DNA of 64,000 nt from Leptotrichia sp. oral taxon 215 str. W9775 (lineage in GTDB: Bacteria; Fusobacteriota; Fusobacteriia; Fusobacteriales; Leptotrichiaceae): NCBI RefSeq assembly GCF_000469505.1, contig NZ_KI272867.1, forward strand, positions 1-64,000, in the 5' to 3' direction. A program made the translations under genes and the position numbers. Each line of letters begins with the position of its first letter. The stretch's first letter is position 1. A model generated the notes under the pieces. The model did not search any database and was not told the DNA's origin. It saw only the letters and a program-made list of their open reading frames with translations. Below, one piece after another: positions 26,100-36,097 of the stretch.

Positions 26100-26720
26100 T
26101 TATTTTTTATTTATTGTAAATTTTGATTCTGTACCGTTTAATAAACGTTGAATATTACTTTTATGTTTAACAATTATCAGTACTGCAATTATTCCTCCAA
26201 AAATAGTGTAAGGAATATCTCCATACAGGAAGAAAATAAATATTGGCAATGATGTTGCGGCTATTATCGAAGAAATCGAAACATATCTTGTCAGTGCAAA
26301 TATTACAAAAAATACCACCGCTGCAAGTAACAGAGCTTTCGGTACCAGAACAGTAAATACTCCAACCGTTGTTGCAACTGCTTTTCCTCCCTTAAATTTC
26401 ATGAAAACTGAAAAACTGTGGCCTATAATTGCAAATATTCCAATCATTATAGAATCTAAATTTGATATTCCTGTCATATTTCCGAGTAAATCTGCCTTCA
26501 TAAAAAACGACAATGCAACCAGAATTGCTCCTTTGGAAATATCAAGTATCAATGTAAGTATTCCCAGTTTTGCTCCAAGAACTCTTGCGGCATTCGTAGA
26601 ACCTGTATTTTTACTACCGTGTTCCCTTACATCTATTCCCTTGAAAACTTTTCCTATCCAAAGAGCATTAGGAATACTCCCTAGAATATAAGCAAATGCC
26701 ATCAATACAATTGTATTCAT
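26100..26720 (-). CDS. plsY: Acyl-phosphate:glycerol-3-phosphate acyltransferase PlsY
   Basis: This 206-residue membrane enzyme with five or more helices acylates glycerol-3-phosphate at position 1 using acyl-phosphate. Signature blocks are visible: AYILGSIPNALWIGK, DVREHGSKNTGSTNAARVLG, and GHSFSVFMKFKGGKAVATTVG. It is followed by gpsA, the enzyme that makes its acceptor, so the pair forms a phospholipid-initiating operon. Confidence 0.94.
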   Translation of the reverse strand: MNTIVLMAFAYILGSIPNALWIGKVFKGIDVREHGSKNTGSTNAARVLGAKLGILTLILDISKGAILVALSFFMKADLLGNMTGISNLDSIMIGIFAIIGHSFSVFMKFKGGKAVATTVGVFTVLVPKALLLAAVVFFVIFALTRYVSISSIIAATSLPIFIFFLYGDIPYTIFGGIIAVLIIVKHKSNIQRLLNGTESKFTINKK

Positions 26721-26741
26721 AAACTTATACCATCCATTCTT

Positions 26742-28160
26742 TTATTTATCTAATTTTTTTAATTTTTCTTCTTCTTTTCTTTTTAATTTTCTTAGTTCTC
26801 TATACAGAAAAAGTAGTAATACTATTGCAAACAGCAAATCTGTAAATGGCTGTGCATACCATACTCCATCCAATTTCCATATTCTTGAAAAGATTACCAT
26901 AACAAGAAGAAATATTACAACTTGACGTAATAAGTTCAATATTACTGCATATCTTGGTCTTCCTGTAGACTGATAGTAGTTTGGTATTATTATTCCCAAT
27001 GATGCAGGAATTACCAATGAAAAATAAATTCTCAAGGCTTTTATACCTTCGTAAAGACCTTCCACCGTACTTTTTTCATTGAAAAATAGTATAAGTTCCC
27101 TAGGTATTAGCATCACTACAATCCAAAATATGGCAGCTGAAAAAAGTCCCATAGCAACTGCTATAAGAAGAGCTTTTCTTACCCTCCTGTAATTTTCCGC
27201 TCCATAATTAAATCCAATTATAGGCTGTATTGCCTGTGCCACCGAATAGACAGTCATTGTCATTATCGGCAGGTAGGAATTTATAATTGTCATTACAGCT
27301 ACTCCATAAGTTCCTCCATTTGTTTCAACTATTTTATTTGTTACAAGTCCCACAAGTGAACTTGCCATCTGTAAAAGAAACGGAGACATACCGATTGACA
27401 ATATATCCTTTACCACTGGACACGACAATTTCATATTTCTTAATTTAAGCTTCAAAGAACTTGTCTCCTCCAGCTTATATCCAAAAAGATTAATTTTAAT
27501 TGGAAATTTTCCTGCTATTATAAAATACATTACAAAAATTGCAGAAAGGATATTTCCTATTAAAGTGGCATAAGCTGTACCTTCTATACCCGTATGCAGA
27601 ATCACTACTGCAACATAATCAAGTATAATGTTAGTTATTGCACCGACCATCATTGAAAACATTGCAACTCTTGGAGTTCCTGCAGCATTTAAAACATTTG
27701 TAAGACCATAAGAGAAAAATAATGGGAGTATTGCATACATTATTATCTCAAGGTAGGTTTTTGCATAAGGCAATGTTTCTGCATTTGCTCCTGAATAAAG
27801 AAGAATAGTGTCAAGATTTATCATCATCAGTATATAAAGAACTATACCAAGTATTGCAAATATTGTTATTGTGTTTCCCAATATTTTTTCAGCTTCTTCA
27901 CCCTTTTTCTGACCAAGCCTTATAGATACCACTGCTCCTGATCCTACTCCTACAAGCATTGCAAATGCTATAAAAATCATGACTATATAAAAGGCTACTC
28001 CTGCTCCTGCAAGAGCTTTTTCACTTATTTTTCCAACAAAAAATCTGTCTACAATATTATAGAGCACTACTACAACCGAACCAATAAATGTCGGTATAAA
28101 ATATTTTATGCAAAGCTTAAAAATCGAATCATCATTTAATTCATTATGCTTTTTATCCAT
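26742..28160 (-). CDS. MATE family efflux transporter
   Basis: This 472-residue protein has about twelve transmembrane helices with MATE hallmarks (YNIVDRFFVGKIS, GVGSGAVVSIRLGQKKGEEA, AIQPIIGFNYGAENYRRVRKA). Members export cationic drugs or metabolites in exchange for sodium or protons; the substrate here is unknown. The ATG at 28160 follows AGAGGAAT; an ATG at 28181 inside the end of lpxB is less likely. It is co-directional with, and immediately after, lpxB. Confidence 0.88.
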   Translation of the reverse strand: MDKKHNELNDDSIFKLCIKYFIPTFIGSVVVVLYNIVDRFFVGKISEKALAGAGVAFYIVMIFIAFAMLVGVGSGAVVSIRLGQKKGEEAEKILGNTITIFAILGIVLYILMMINLDTILLYSGANAETLPYAKTYLEIIMYAILPLFFSYGLTNVLNAAGTPRVAMFSMMVGAITNIILDYVAVVILHTGIEGTAYATLIGNILSAIFVMYFIIAGKFPIKINLFGYKLEETSSLKLKLRNMKLSCPVVKDILSIGMSPFLLQMASSLVGLVTNKIVETNGGTYGVAVMTIINSYLPIMTMTVYSVAQAIQPIIGFNYGAENYRRVRKALLIAVAMGLFSAAIFWIVVMLIPRELILFFNEKSTVEGLYEGIKALRIYFSLVIPASLGIIIPNYYQSTGRPRYAVILNLLRQVVIFLLVMVIFSRIWKLDGVWYAQPFTDLLFAIVLLLFLYRELRKLKRKEEEKLKKLDK

Positions 28161-28170
28161 ATCTATTCCT

Positions 28171-29280
28171 CTAATTTTCATTTATTATCTTTATTAAATA
28201 TTCTGCTACTTTTGGAAGCACTCCGCTATTTCCAAGTTTTTCCCTTTCCTTTTCCAGTATTGCAACTGTTTTTTCCTTATTTTCTTCCATTTTTTTACAT
28301 TCTGAAAGCAACCTGGCCACAGTAAAATCCTCCTGCAGCAGTTCTGAAAACACTTCTTCCTTTGCATTTAAATTAGTCAATGAAATATATTTTATTTTCA
28401 ATATTTTTCTTGCAATAAAGGCATTTATAAAAGATGTTTTATAAACTACTATTACAGGCAATCCTGTCAGCGAAACTTCAAATGTCACTGTACCTGAAGT
28501 TGCTATTGCATATTTACATCTATCGCGTAATTCAGAAATTGAATCAAAACTTATTTCTAAATTTTCAATTTTAGACAGATCAGTATCCTCAATATATTTC
28601 AAATGTGACTTATCAGCAAATTTTACTATAAACTTTTCATTTTTCATTTCTTCTGATTTTACCAGTTTTATAATTTCAGGAAAAAACTTTGTAATTTCCT
28701 GTTTTCTGCTTCCTGGTAACAGAAGTATATCATTTCCTAGCTTATTTGAAAATACATATTTATCAACTAGAGGATTTCCAAAATACTTTACATCCATTCC
28801 AGTTTCTTTCTGTTTGCTGTCAAAATATTCCTTTTCAAAAGGAAAAATAACAATCACATCATCAAATTTCATAAGCTTCTTTATACGCTTTTTCCCCCAT
28901 GCCCATACTTTTGGCGGTATATAGTATATTGTCCTTACATCTGGAAGATTTTTCTTTATAAGTTCAAAAAATCTCAGGTTAAATCCTCCAAAGTCCACAA
29001 AAATAACAGTTTTAATATCATTTTCCCTAATATAATCCAGATATTCTTCTGCTTTCTGTTTAAAATATTTATATTTTTTCAGAGCTTCCACAAATCCCAT
29101 AATGTCATTATCCTTTATGTGATTTATTTTTATTGCACCTGCATTTATTGAATTATCTCCAACTACTCCACAAAATTCAAGATTTGGATCCTGTTTTCTC
29201 ATTTCTTCAATAATATATGATAAATGAAGGTCTCCAGACATTTCTCCGCATGAAACAAATATTTTCTTTTTATTTTTCAT
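28171..29280 (-). CDS. lpxB: Lipid-A-disaccharide synthase
   Basis: LpxB joins UDP-2,3-diacylglucosamine and lipid X to form the lipid A disaccharide at the inner membrane. The N-terminal FVSCGEMSGDLHLSYIIEEM and central IYYIPPKVWAWGKKRIKK are characteristic. The C-terminal nucleotide-binding half has LLPGSRKQEI and ATSGTVTFEVSLTGLPVIVVYK. Length 369 residues is normal. It sits last of the lipid A genes fabZ-lpxA-lpxI-lpxB. Confidence 0.94.
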   Translation of the reverse strand: MKNKKKIFVSCGEMSGDLHLSYIIEEMRKQDPNLEFCGVVGDNSINAGAIKINHIKDNDIMGFVEALKKYKYFKQKAEEYLDYIRENDIKTVIFVDFGGFNLRFFELIKKNLPDVRTIYYIPPKVWAWGKKRIKKLMKFDDVIVIFPFEKEYFDSKQKETGMDVKYFGNPLVDKYVFSNKLGNDILLLPGSRKQEITKFFPEIIKLVKSEEMKNEKFIVKFADKSHLKYIEDTDLSKIENLEISFDSISELRDRCKYAIATSGTVTFEVSLTGLPVIVVYKTSFINAFIARKILKIKYISLTNLNAKEEVFSELLQEDFTVARLLSECKKMEENKEKTVAILEKEREKLGNSGVLPKVAEYLIKIINEN

Positions 29281-29309
29281 TTATATTCCTTTATTTTCTC
29301 ACAATTTTA

Positions 29310-30119
29310 TTAATCGTTTATTTTTATTCCCTTTATGAATATTTTGTTTTTGTTTGCAAATTCTATAACTTCCTTCTGATCTATGAAAAGCATTTTTTCA
29401 GCTTCGGCAATTATACCTCTTCCATTAATTTCCACTACTTTTTTTACAGTTTCTAGTCCAATAGTCGGAATATCTATCCTGTAGTCCTGCTTTCTTCTGG
29501 CTGTTTTTACAACGATACAGTTTTTCCCTGCAAGTTCCCCTCCACGTAAAATAGCCTTGTCAGTTCCTTCTATTCCTTCAAGTGCAACAACTGATTCATC
29601 TTTTACGACAACAGTCTGTCCTGCATCAATATCTGTAAGCATTCTTGCAGCCTCTATTCCTATTTCAATCGTTTTTTCCTCATTTTTTGACGGACTGTTT
29701 TTTGTGTAGTTTTCATTTTTCACCATATATTCATCAAACAGATAGTTCTGAGGTAAAACTGTTATTCCTTCACCTTCAATATAATCAATTATTGCTTTTA
29801 ATATATTCTTATCTTTTTTATTTCTGGCTGAGAACAGTATTTTTGTAGCAGTAAAATCAAATTTTAAGTTGGAAAAAATAAGATCCTTTTCAACTTTTCC
29901 AAGCATAACAAGACGGGAAATGTTATTTTTCTTAAAATAAGAAATTATCTTTCCCGGTTGTGCTATACTATATTTTGCCGAATTAACATGTTTTTTGACA
30001 GATTCTTCAACACTGTCAAATAAATAGACGGAAACAGGTTCTATACCCTGCCGAATACATTGTTCTATAAACATTTCAGGTAATTTACCGTTTCCTGCTA
30101 TAAGTCCAATTCTATCCAT
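29310..30119 (-). CDS. lpxI: UDP-2,3-diacylglucosamine pyrophosphatase LpxI
   Basis: This 269-residue protein of the DUF1009/LpxI family hydrolyses UDP-2,3-diacylglucosamine to lipid X, the step done by LpxH in enteric bacteria. Family blocks visible are MDRIGLIAGNGKLPEMFIEQC at the N-terminus, DIDAGQTVVVKDESVVALEGIEGTD, and RIDIPTIGLETVKKV. The start lies on the base next to the lpxA stop, so the two are coupled. Its placement between lpxA and lpxB supports the assignment. Confidence 0.92.
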   Translation of the reverse strand: MDRIGLIAGNGKLPEMFIEQCIRQGIEPVSVYLFDSVEESVKKHVNSAKYSIAQPGKIISYFKKNNISRLVMLGKVEKDLIFSNLKFDFTATKILFSARNKKDKNILKAIIDYIEGEGITVLPQNYLFDEYMVKNENYTKNSPSKNEEKTIEIGIEAARMLTDIDAGQTVVVKDESVVALEGIEGTDKAILRGGELAGKNCIVVKTARRKQDYRIDIPTIGLETVKKVVEINGRGIIAEAEKMLFIDQKEVIEFANKNKIFIKGIKIND

Positions 30120-30899
30120 TTATCTCGTTATACCTCTTTTACTTTTTCTTATAAATTCTACAACCTTCATTGCTTCATCAAAATGGCTATAATCTCTTTC
30201 AAGTATTTGTAATGCTTCTTCCAGCTTCAATTTTTTCTTAAAAATTATTTTATATACTTCCCTTAAAGTTTTTATCTGTTCTTCAGAAAAACCTCTTCTT
30301 TGAAGACCAACAATATTTATATATACTGCCCTTGCCTTATTTCCTTCAGAAAGCATGTACGGAACAACATCCTGAGTTACTGCGGAACATCCTCCTATCA
30401 TTGCGTGTCTTCCCACTCTTGTAAACTGGTGAACTGCAGTAAGTCCTCCAACAACAGCATAATCTTCAACTTCAACATGGCCTGCAAAAGTCGCCGCATT
30501 TGCAAGAACGCAGTTGTCACCAATAATACAGTCATGTGCTATATGGACATATGCCATTATTAGACAGTTGTTACCAATTCTAGTTTCGTATTTGTCATCA
30601 GTTCCCCTATGAATTGTAACAAATTCTCTTATTTTATTGTTATTTCCTATTACTGTCCTTGTTTTTTCACCTTTAAATTTTAAATCCTGAGGGACTTTTC
30701 CTATAGATGCAAAAGAAAATATATAGTTATTTTCTCCTATTATTGTTTCCCCTTCTATTACTACGTGAGATTCCACAGTAGTTCCATTTCCTATTACAAC
30801 TTCCGGTCCTATTATTGAATAAGGTCCTACTGTTATATTTTCCCCGAGTTTAGCTTCTTCAGCTATTATTGCAGTTGGGTGAATGTTATTCCTACTCAT
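30120..30899 (-). CDS. lpxA: UDP-N-acetylglucosamine acyltransferase
   Basis: LpxA transfers a 3-hydroxyacyl chain to UDP-GlcNAc, the first lipid A step. The left-handed beta-helix hexapeptide repeats are clear (IHPTAIIAEEAKLGENITVGPYSIIGPEVVIG), with the catalytic His in the MAYVHIAHDCIIGDN turn and the late GLQRRGFSEEQIKTLREVYK. The ATG at 30899 is 7 bases after GAGG; an ATG at 30905 is only 1 base away and unlikely. Confidence 0.95.
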   Translation of the reverse strand: MSRNNIHPTAIIAEEAKLGENITVGPYSIIGPEVVIGNGTTVESHVVIEGETIIGENNYIFSFASIGKVPQDLKFKGEKTRTVIGNNNKIREFVTIHRGTDDKYETRIGNNCLIMAYVHIAHDCIIGDNCVLANAATFAGHVEVEDYAVVGGLTAVHQFTRVGRHAMIGGCSAVTQDVVPYMLSEGNKARAVYINIVGLQRRGFSEEQIKTLREVYKIIFKKKLKLEEALQILERDYSHFDEAMKVVEFIRKSKRGITR

Positions 30900-30932
30900 T
30901 GTCATACCTCTTTATATTTTTTATTGTATTAA

Positions 30933-31358
30933 TTATAATTCCTGTATCGCAAATTTCAAATCTGCTTCACATGCAACCGCACCATCAACGGTACATTTCC
31001 CTTTTGCAACTATAACATTTCTCTTTACTTTTATTTTTTCAACTTCTATTCTAAGCTGATCCCCTGGAACAACACCTCTTCTAAATTTACAATTATCTAT
31101 CGACATAAATAAAGGTATTTTTCCTGGTTCTAACATCAATAATCCTACCGCCTGGGCCATAGCTTCTACTTGTAAAACTCCTGGCATAACAGGTTTTCCT
31201 GGAAAATGTCCGTTAAAAAATTCTTCATTCATAGTTACATTTTTTATTGCGACTAAAGAGTCTGTTCCATTTTTTTCTATTACTCTATCCACTAATAAAA
31301 AAGGGTATCTGTGTGGTAATATTTTCATTATATCTTCTATTGTCATAACTGGTTCCAT
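30933..31358 (-). CDS. fabZ: 3-hydroxyacyl-ACP dehydratase FabZ
   Basis: This 141-residue hotdog-fold enzyme dehydrates 3-hydroxyacyl-ACP in fatty acid elongation. The active-site His is in LPHRYPFLLVDR and the Glu in FPGKPVMPGVLQVEAMAQ. It competes with LpxA for hydroxyacyl-ACP, and the two are often linked in operons. AGGAGG precedes the start. It is the first gene after the promoter at 31405-31434, which likely drives fabZ-lpxA-lpxI-lpxB and perhaps the MATE gene. Confidence 0.95.
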   Translation of the reverse strand: MEPVMTIEDIMKILPHRYPFLLVDRVIEKNGTDSLVAIKNVTMNEEFFNGHFPGKPVMPGVLQVEAMAQAVGLLMLEPGKIPLFMSIDNCKFRRGVVPGDQLRIEVEKIKVKRNVIVAKGKCTVDGAVACEADLKFAIQEL

Positions 31359-31404
31359 ACTTATTTTTCCTCCTAAAATTTTATATATAAATCGTTATTA
31401 TCGT

Positions 31405-31434
31405 ATTATAAACTTTATCCCCTATAAAAGTCAA
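31405..31434 (-). promoter_or_regulatory. Promoter of fabZ-lpxA-lpxI-lpxB run
   Basis: Minus-strand TTGACT (31429-31434), an 18-base spacer and TATAAT (31405-31410) lie about 47 bases before fabZ. Confidence 0.7.
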
Positions 31435-31560
31435 TAACCTATTTGTTATCTTTTATTACAACTTTTTTACTTAATAACGTTTTATTTCCCAACTTTCCAT
31501 AGTTTTTATCATTATTCATAAACAACTAGTGTTATTATAAAAAACAAATTTGAAATAAAA

Positions 31561-32418
31561 TTATTTTAAATATTTTTCAGCAATAAGTGCTGTAAGTTTT
31601 GCATTTACAAAATGACCTGCCTTTATGGCTATTACATGTGCCTTTAACGGTCTTCCCAAAACATAAAGATCTCCTATTATATCAAGTATTTTATGTCTTA
31701 CAAATTCATCCGGATATCTAAGCCCTTCAGGATTTAAAGGACCGTCTTTTCCAACAACTATTGCATTTTCAAGGCTTCCACCAAGAGCCAGATTGTTTTT
31801 TTTCAGAAAATCTATTTCATAATCAAATGCAAATGTTCTGCATCTTGAAATTTTTTCAATATATTCTTCAGGAGTTACATTTATTTCAAAATACTGTGAT
31901 TTTAAGAAACTGTGATTAAAATCTATTGTATATGATATTTTAAATCCGTCATAAGGCAGAGCCAAAACATGCTTCCCATCTTTTTCCTGAGTAAATATTA
32001 TTGGTTCTGTTATTACCACAGGTTCTATTTCACTTTCCAATTCTTTTATTCCGGCTTCTTTAAGCTTTTCCATAAATTGTATCGAGCTTCCGTCAAGTAT
32101 TGGAAGTTCATTTCCATTTATTTCTACTAAAATATCAGTAATTCCTGAAACTGAAAGCGAAGACATAAAATGCTCTATTGTGTGTACTTTCACATCTGCT
32201 TCATTTTTTATATTTGTTCCTCTTTCCAGATCAAATAAATTTCTATAATCAACTTTTATAATATTGTCTTTATCTGTAATGTCTACTCTTTTAAAAATTA
32301 TCCCTCTTCCTGCTTCACTGTCATCTCCATTAGGCTTTAAAGTAAGCTTTATATTTTCTCCTTTATGAAGACCTATTCCGGATAGGGAAACTTCTTTTTC
32401 TATTGTTCTTCGCTTCAT
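31561..32418 (-). CDS. lpxC: UDP-3-O-acyl-N-acetylglucosamine deacetylase
   Basis: LpxC is the zinc-dependent committed step of lipid A synthesis. Zinc ligands are seen in VHTIEHFMSSLS (His) and in EFVRHKILDIIGDLYVLG (His and Asp); the catalytic base region is LPILDGSS, and KAHVIAIKAGHFVN carries the late His. 285 residues is normal. It lies upstream of fabZ but is separated by about 200 bases containing a promoter. Confidence 0.95.
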   Translation of the reverse strand: MKRRTIEKEVSLSGIGLHKGENIKLTLKPNGDDSEAGRGIIFKRVDITDKDNIIKVDYRNLFDLERGTNIKNEADVKVHTIEHFMSSLSVSGITDILVEINGNELPILDGSSIQFMEKLKEAGIKELESEIEPVVITEPIIFTQEKDGKHVLALPYDGFKISYTIDFNHSFLKSQYFEINVTPEEYIEKISRCRTFAFDYEIDFLKKNNLALGGSLENAIVVGKDGPLNPEGLRYPDEFVRHKILDIIGDLYVLGRPLKAHVIAIKAGHFVNAKLTALIAEKYLK

Positions 32419-32492
32419 AGACTTTCCTCCATTTCTTTTTGCTTCCTGAAATCAATCCAATTTCAATATTTATCTTTCATAAACATTGAAAA

Positions 32493-34691
32493 TTATCCCT
32501 TCAGAAGTTTTTCTGCAAGTATTAATGCTATTTTCTTTTCTCCTGTCATAAAATCAATCAGCAGACTTTTTTCATCTACTTTTTTTATTTTTCCTTTTCC
32601 AAACTTAATATGATTTACAACATCTCCAACTTTATATTTGGATTTTTCCTTATTTTTCAGTTCTGAAGTTCTCACTGATTTCAATGAAAAAGGATTAAAA
32701 TTCTCTATTTTTCTTTTTCCTTCCTGATTAAAGAGAATTGTTGTTCCATTTTTTTTGCTTAACTTATTATTTTTTTCTGATAAATAATCAAGATTTCCCT
32801 GTTTCATTTCACTAATAAATCTTGAAGGTCTTATCATATAGTTCATTTGTCCCCATACCATTCTTTCTGAAACGTGGGAAAGATAAAGTTCTTTTTTTGC
32901 CCTTGTTATAGCAACATAACAAAGTCTTCTTTCTTCTTCAATTTCATCTTCAGAAGTATCAAAGTTACATGAAGGGAAAAGTCCGTCCTCCATTCCGGCA
33001 ATAAACACATAATCAAATTCAAGTCCTTTTGAACTGTGAATTGTCATCAGTTTTATAAAATTCTCATCCTCTTCAATGGAATCAGAGGAAGAAGTAAGTG
33101 AAACCATATCCAGATATTCACTTAAAGACATTCCAGGATTCTGTTTTTCAGATTCTGTTATACTGTTTAACAGTTCTTCAATATTTTTTACCCTGTCTTC
33201 CTTGTTATCTTCTATTGAATCTATATACTTTGTCTGTATAAGCACTTCATCAAACACTTCTTTTACTGAAAGTTCATCAAGTCTTTCATATATTCCGTGC
33301 ATCATTTTATAAAAACTTTTTATAGCTTCCTTGACAGCTGCCCTTAATCCTGGAATTTCATCAATATATTTTGTTGATTCCAGCATTGAAATTCCCTTTT
33401 CATTTGCAAGTTGAGCTATTTTTTCAAGGGTTTTGTCTCCTATTGCCCTTTTTGGAACATTTATTATCCTATAAAAATTATGATTATCATTAGGATTATT
33501 CAGCAAATTCATGTATGCAAGGATATCCTTTATTTCTTTTCTCTGGAAGAACTGCATTCCACCATAAATTTTATAAGGAACCTTCGCCGCTAAAAGCTTT
33601 TCCTCAAGCACACGTGACTGGGAGTTTGTTCTATACAGTATTGTCATATCCTTATACTGCTTTCCATCTTTAGCCTTAGCCTTTATTTCATTTACAATAA
33701 ATTCTGCTTCATCATAGACAGTTGGAGCATTGAAAACTTTTATTTTTTCACCTTTTTCTCCATTAGTCCAAAGTTTCTTTCCTTTTGAACTTTTATTATT
33801 TTTTATAAGTTCATTTGCTGTGTCAAGGATTGTTTTGGTAGATCTGTAATTTTGTTCCAGTTTTGCCACAAAGGCATTTTTATAATCCCTTTCAAAATTC
33901 AGTATATTATTTATATTTGCACCTCTGAAGGCATATATACTCTGATCTTCATCTCCTACAACACATATATTTTTATATTTTTCTGCAATTTTACTTATTA
34001 TTTCATACTGAATATCATTTGTATCCTGATACTCATCTACAACTATATATTTGTATCTATTCTGAACTCTTTCAAGTACATACGGGTCTTCCAGAAGCCT
34101 TTTTGCATTAAGAAGAAGATCTGAAAAATCCATGGCATTATTTGCCTTCAATGTTTCATCATATTTCCTGTAAATATCCCTGAAAATTCTATTTGAATAG
34201 ATTCTCGTATCAACTTGTTCTTCAAGTTCTTCTATTCCTATTCCCTGTTCCTTTAATTTACTGATTCTGTTTGCAATTTTTGCAGGGGATACTTCATCAT
34301 TTTTTATATTCAGTTCCTTTTTTATCTTGGTAATAATTGACTTCTGATCATCCACATCATAAATATTAAAGTTTCTTCCGTACCCTATTCTATCAGAATA
34401 TGTTTTTAAAAGTCTCACTGAAAATGAATGGAATGTTGATACTACAAGGTCATTTGCATCTGGTCCTATTAAAGCCTCTGCCCTTTCCTTCATTTCCTTA
34501 GCCGCCTTATTCGTAAATGTAAGGGCCATTATATTTAGCGGAGAAATTCCTTTTTCCTTTATCATATGAGCTATTCTATATGTAACCGTTCTTGTCTTTC
34601 CGCTTCCAGCTCCAGCCAGTATTAATACAGGTCCGTCGATTTTTTCAGCTGCTTTTCTCTGTTCTTCATTTAGTTCATCTAAAATACTCAT
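32493..34691 (-). CDS. UvrD/PcrA-family superfamily 1 DNA helicase
   Basis: This 732-residue helicase has motif I LAGAGSGKTRTVTYRIAHM, motif Ia ALTFTNKAAKEMKERA, motif II VVDEYQDTND, motif III GDEDQSIYAFRGA, motif IV QNYRST, motif V TIHSSKGLEFDYVFIAG and motif VI EERRLCYVAITRAKKELYLS. PcrA/UvrD acts in nucleotide excision repair, replication restart and removal of RecA filaments. The C-terminal YKVGDVVNHIKFGKGKIKKV is the PcrA-type tudor-like RNA polymerase interaction module, favouring PcrA. Confidence 0.93.
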   Translation of the reverse strand: MSILDELNEEQRKAAEKIDGPVLILAGAGSGKTRTVTYRIAHMIKEKGISPLNIMALTFTNKAAKEMKERAEALIGPDANDLVVSTFHSFSVRLLKTYSDRIGYGRNFNIYDVDDQKSIITKIKKELNIKNDEVSPAKIANRISKLKEQGIGIEELEEQVDTRIYSNRIFRDIYRKYDETLKANNAMDFSDLLLNAKRLLEDPYVLERVQNRYKYIVVDEYQDTNDIQYEIISKIAEKYKNICVVGDEDQSIYAFRGANINNILNFERDYKNAFVAKLEQNYRSTKTILDTANELIKNNKSSKGKKLWTNGEKGEKIKVFNAPTVYDEAEFIVNEIKAKAKDGKQYKDMTILYRTNSQSRVLEEKLLAAKVPYKIYGGMQFFQRKEIKDILAYMNLLNNPNDNHNFYRIINVPKRAIGDKTLEKIAQLANEKGISMLESTKYIDEIPGLRAAVKEAIKSFYKMMHGIYERLDELSVKEVFDEVLIQTKYIDSIEDNKEDRVKNIEELLNSITESEKQNPGMSLSEYLDMVSLTSSSDSIEEDENFIKLMTIHSSKGLEFDYVFIAGMEDGLFPSCNFDTSEDEIEEERRLCYVAITRAKKELYLSHVSERMVWGQMNYMIRPSRFISEMKQGNLDYLSEKNNKLSKKNGTTILFNQEGKRKIENFNPFSLKSVRTSELKNKEKSKYKVGDVVNHIKFGKGKIKKVDEKSLLIDFMTGEKKIALILAEKLLKG

Positions 34692-34770
34692 TTTTCCCTT
34701 CCTTTACTATTAATAATTTAGTTTATCATATGTTCGCATACTCATTTTTTGTGCATTTTCTTATATTTAA

Positions 34771-34799
34771 ATTATACCACAATTTATAGATTTTGTCTT
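34771..34799 (-). promoter_or_regulatory. Promoter of helicase gene
   Basis: Minus-strand AAGACA (34794-34799), a 17-base spacer and TATAAT (34771-34776) with a TG extension (TGGTATAAT), about 80 bases before the start. Confidence 0.55.
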
Positions 34800-34939
34800 T
34801 AAATATTTAGAATTAAAACTTAATTGCATAATTTCCCTTCACTTCAAAATTTTTCTGCTTAAAACTTCTATTTTATATTGCATTTTCATTTAAAAAGATG
34901 TAAAATTGCTTAATTATATTTATATTATAAAGGAGCTTT

Positions 34940-36082
34940 ATGAAAAAGTTTAAGTTTATTATTTTAATAGTTCTGATATTAGCATTCTTTTCCTGCGATA
35001 ACACCTATTTTGGAAAAAAAGAAGCTGAATCAGACATAAATTCTAAAAAGGAAAATACAGAAACTACTGTTATAAATTCTAATGAAACTGAAAAATTAGA
35101 AGATAAAAAAATTACTGTTATAGCTGTTGGGGATATAATGCTGGGAAGTAACTATCCTTCCAGAACTCTTCTCCCAAAAAATGATTACAATGTATTGACA
35201 GATACAGAAAAAATATTACAGGATGCTGACCTTACTGTTGGAAATCTTGAAGGAACTCTTTTTGATGAGGGAGGAACTCCAAAAAGCTGTTCAGACGTTT
35301 CTGTATGTTATGTTTTCAGAACTCCTTCAAAATATGGTAAATACCTTAAGGACGCAGGATTTGACTATTTAAGCATTGCAAATAACCATTCCAATGACTT
35401 TGGAGATGAAGGAATTAACAAAACAATGAAAAACCTTGATGAATTGGGTATAAAATATACCGGGATTAAAAAATTAGCTGAAACTGCCATAATCGAAAAA
35501 GATAATTTAAAATATGGTTTTGTTTCTTTTGCTCCCCTTTCTAAAACAGTTGATTTAAATAATTATGAATATGCTGCAGAACTTATAAAATCCCTTAAAA
35601 GTTCAACTGATATTGTTATTGTAATGTTTCATGGAGGGGCTGAAGGAAATGGAAAAGAACACATTACCAGAAAAACTGAAATGTTCTTTGGAGAAAATAG
35701 AGGAAATGTATTTAAATTTGCTAGAATGGCTGTAGATGCCGGAGCTGATATAATTTTGGGTCAAGGTCCACACGTAACTCGTGGAATAGAACTATACAAA
35801 AACAGATTTATTTCCTACAGTGCCGGAAATTTTGCCACATATGGAAAATTTAATTTGAAAGGTAAAAGTGGTATCGCCCCAATTTTTAAAATAACCATTG
35901 ATTCTAAAGGAAATTTCATTGAAGGCGAAATCATCCCTGTTAAACAGACTAAAGGAACATTTGGTCCTTTTGTTGATGAAAACAGAACTGCCATTAAGGA
36001 AATTATTTCCCTTAATAAAAGTGATTTCCCGGAAGGAAATGGTCTTTCTGTAAGTGAAGATGGAAAAATTAAAAAGAAATAG
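34940..36082 (+). CDS. CapA-family (poly-gamma-glutamate capsule type) lipoprotein
   Basis: This 380-residue protein starts with a lipoprotein signal (LILAFFSC, Cys19) and a Glu/Lys/Asn linker. The rest is a CapA/PGA_cap metallophosphatase-fold domain. Family blocks are VIAVGDIMLGSNYPS, VGNLEGTLFDEGG, FDYLSIANNHSNDFGDEGI, VIVMFHGGAEG and GADIILGQGPHVTRGIELY with SYSAGNFATYG. In Bacillus CapA takes part in capsule attachment or synthesis. Without capBC genes nearby its role is unclear; surface polymer handling is inferred. GGAG precedes the start. Confidence 0.85.
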   Translation: MKKFKFIILIVLILAFFSCDNTYFGKKEAESDINSKKENTETTVINSNETEKLEDKKITVIAVGDIMLGSNYPSRTLLPKNDYNVLTDTEKILQDADLTVGNLEGTLFDEGGTPKSCSDVSVCYVFRTPSKYGKYLKDAGFDYLSIANNHSNDFGDEGINKTMKNLDELGIKYTGIKKLAETAIIEKDNLKYGFVSFAPLSKTVDLNNYEYAAELIKSLKSSTDIVIVMFHGGAEGNGKEHITRKTEMFFGENRGNVFKFARMAVDAGADIILGQGPHVTRGIELYKNRFISYSAGNFATYGKFNLKGKSGIAPIFKITIDSKGNFIEGEIIPVKQTKGTFGPFVDENRTAIKEIISLNKSDFPEGNGLSVSEDGKIKKK

Positions 36083-36097
36083 AATTCTAAATTGTGT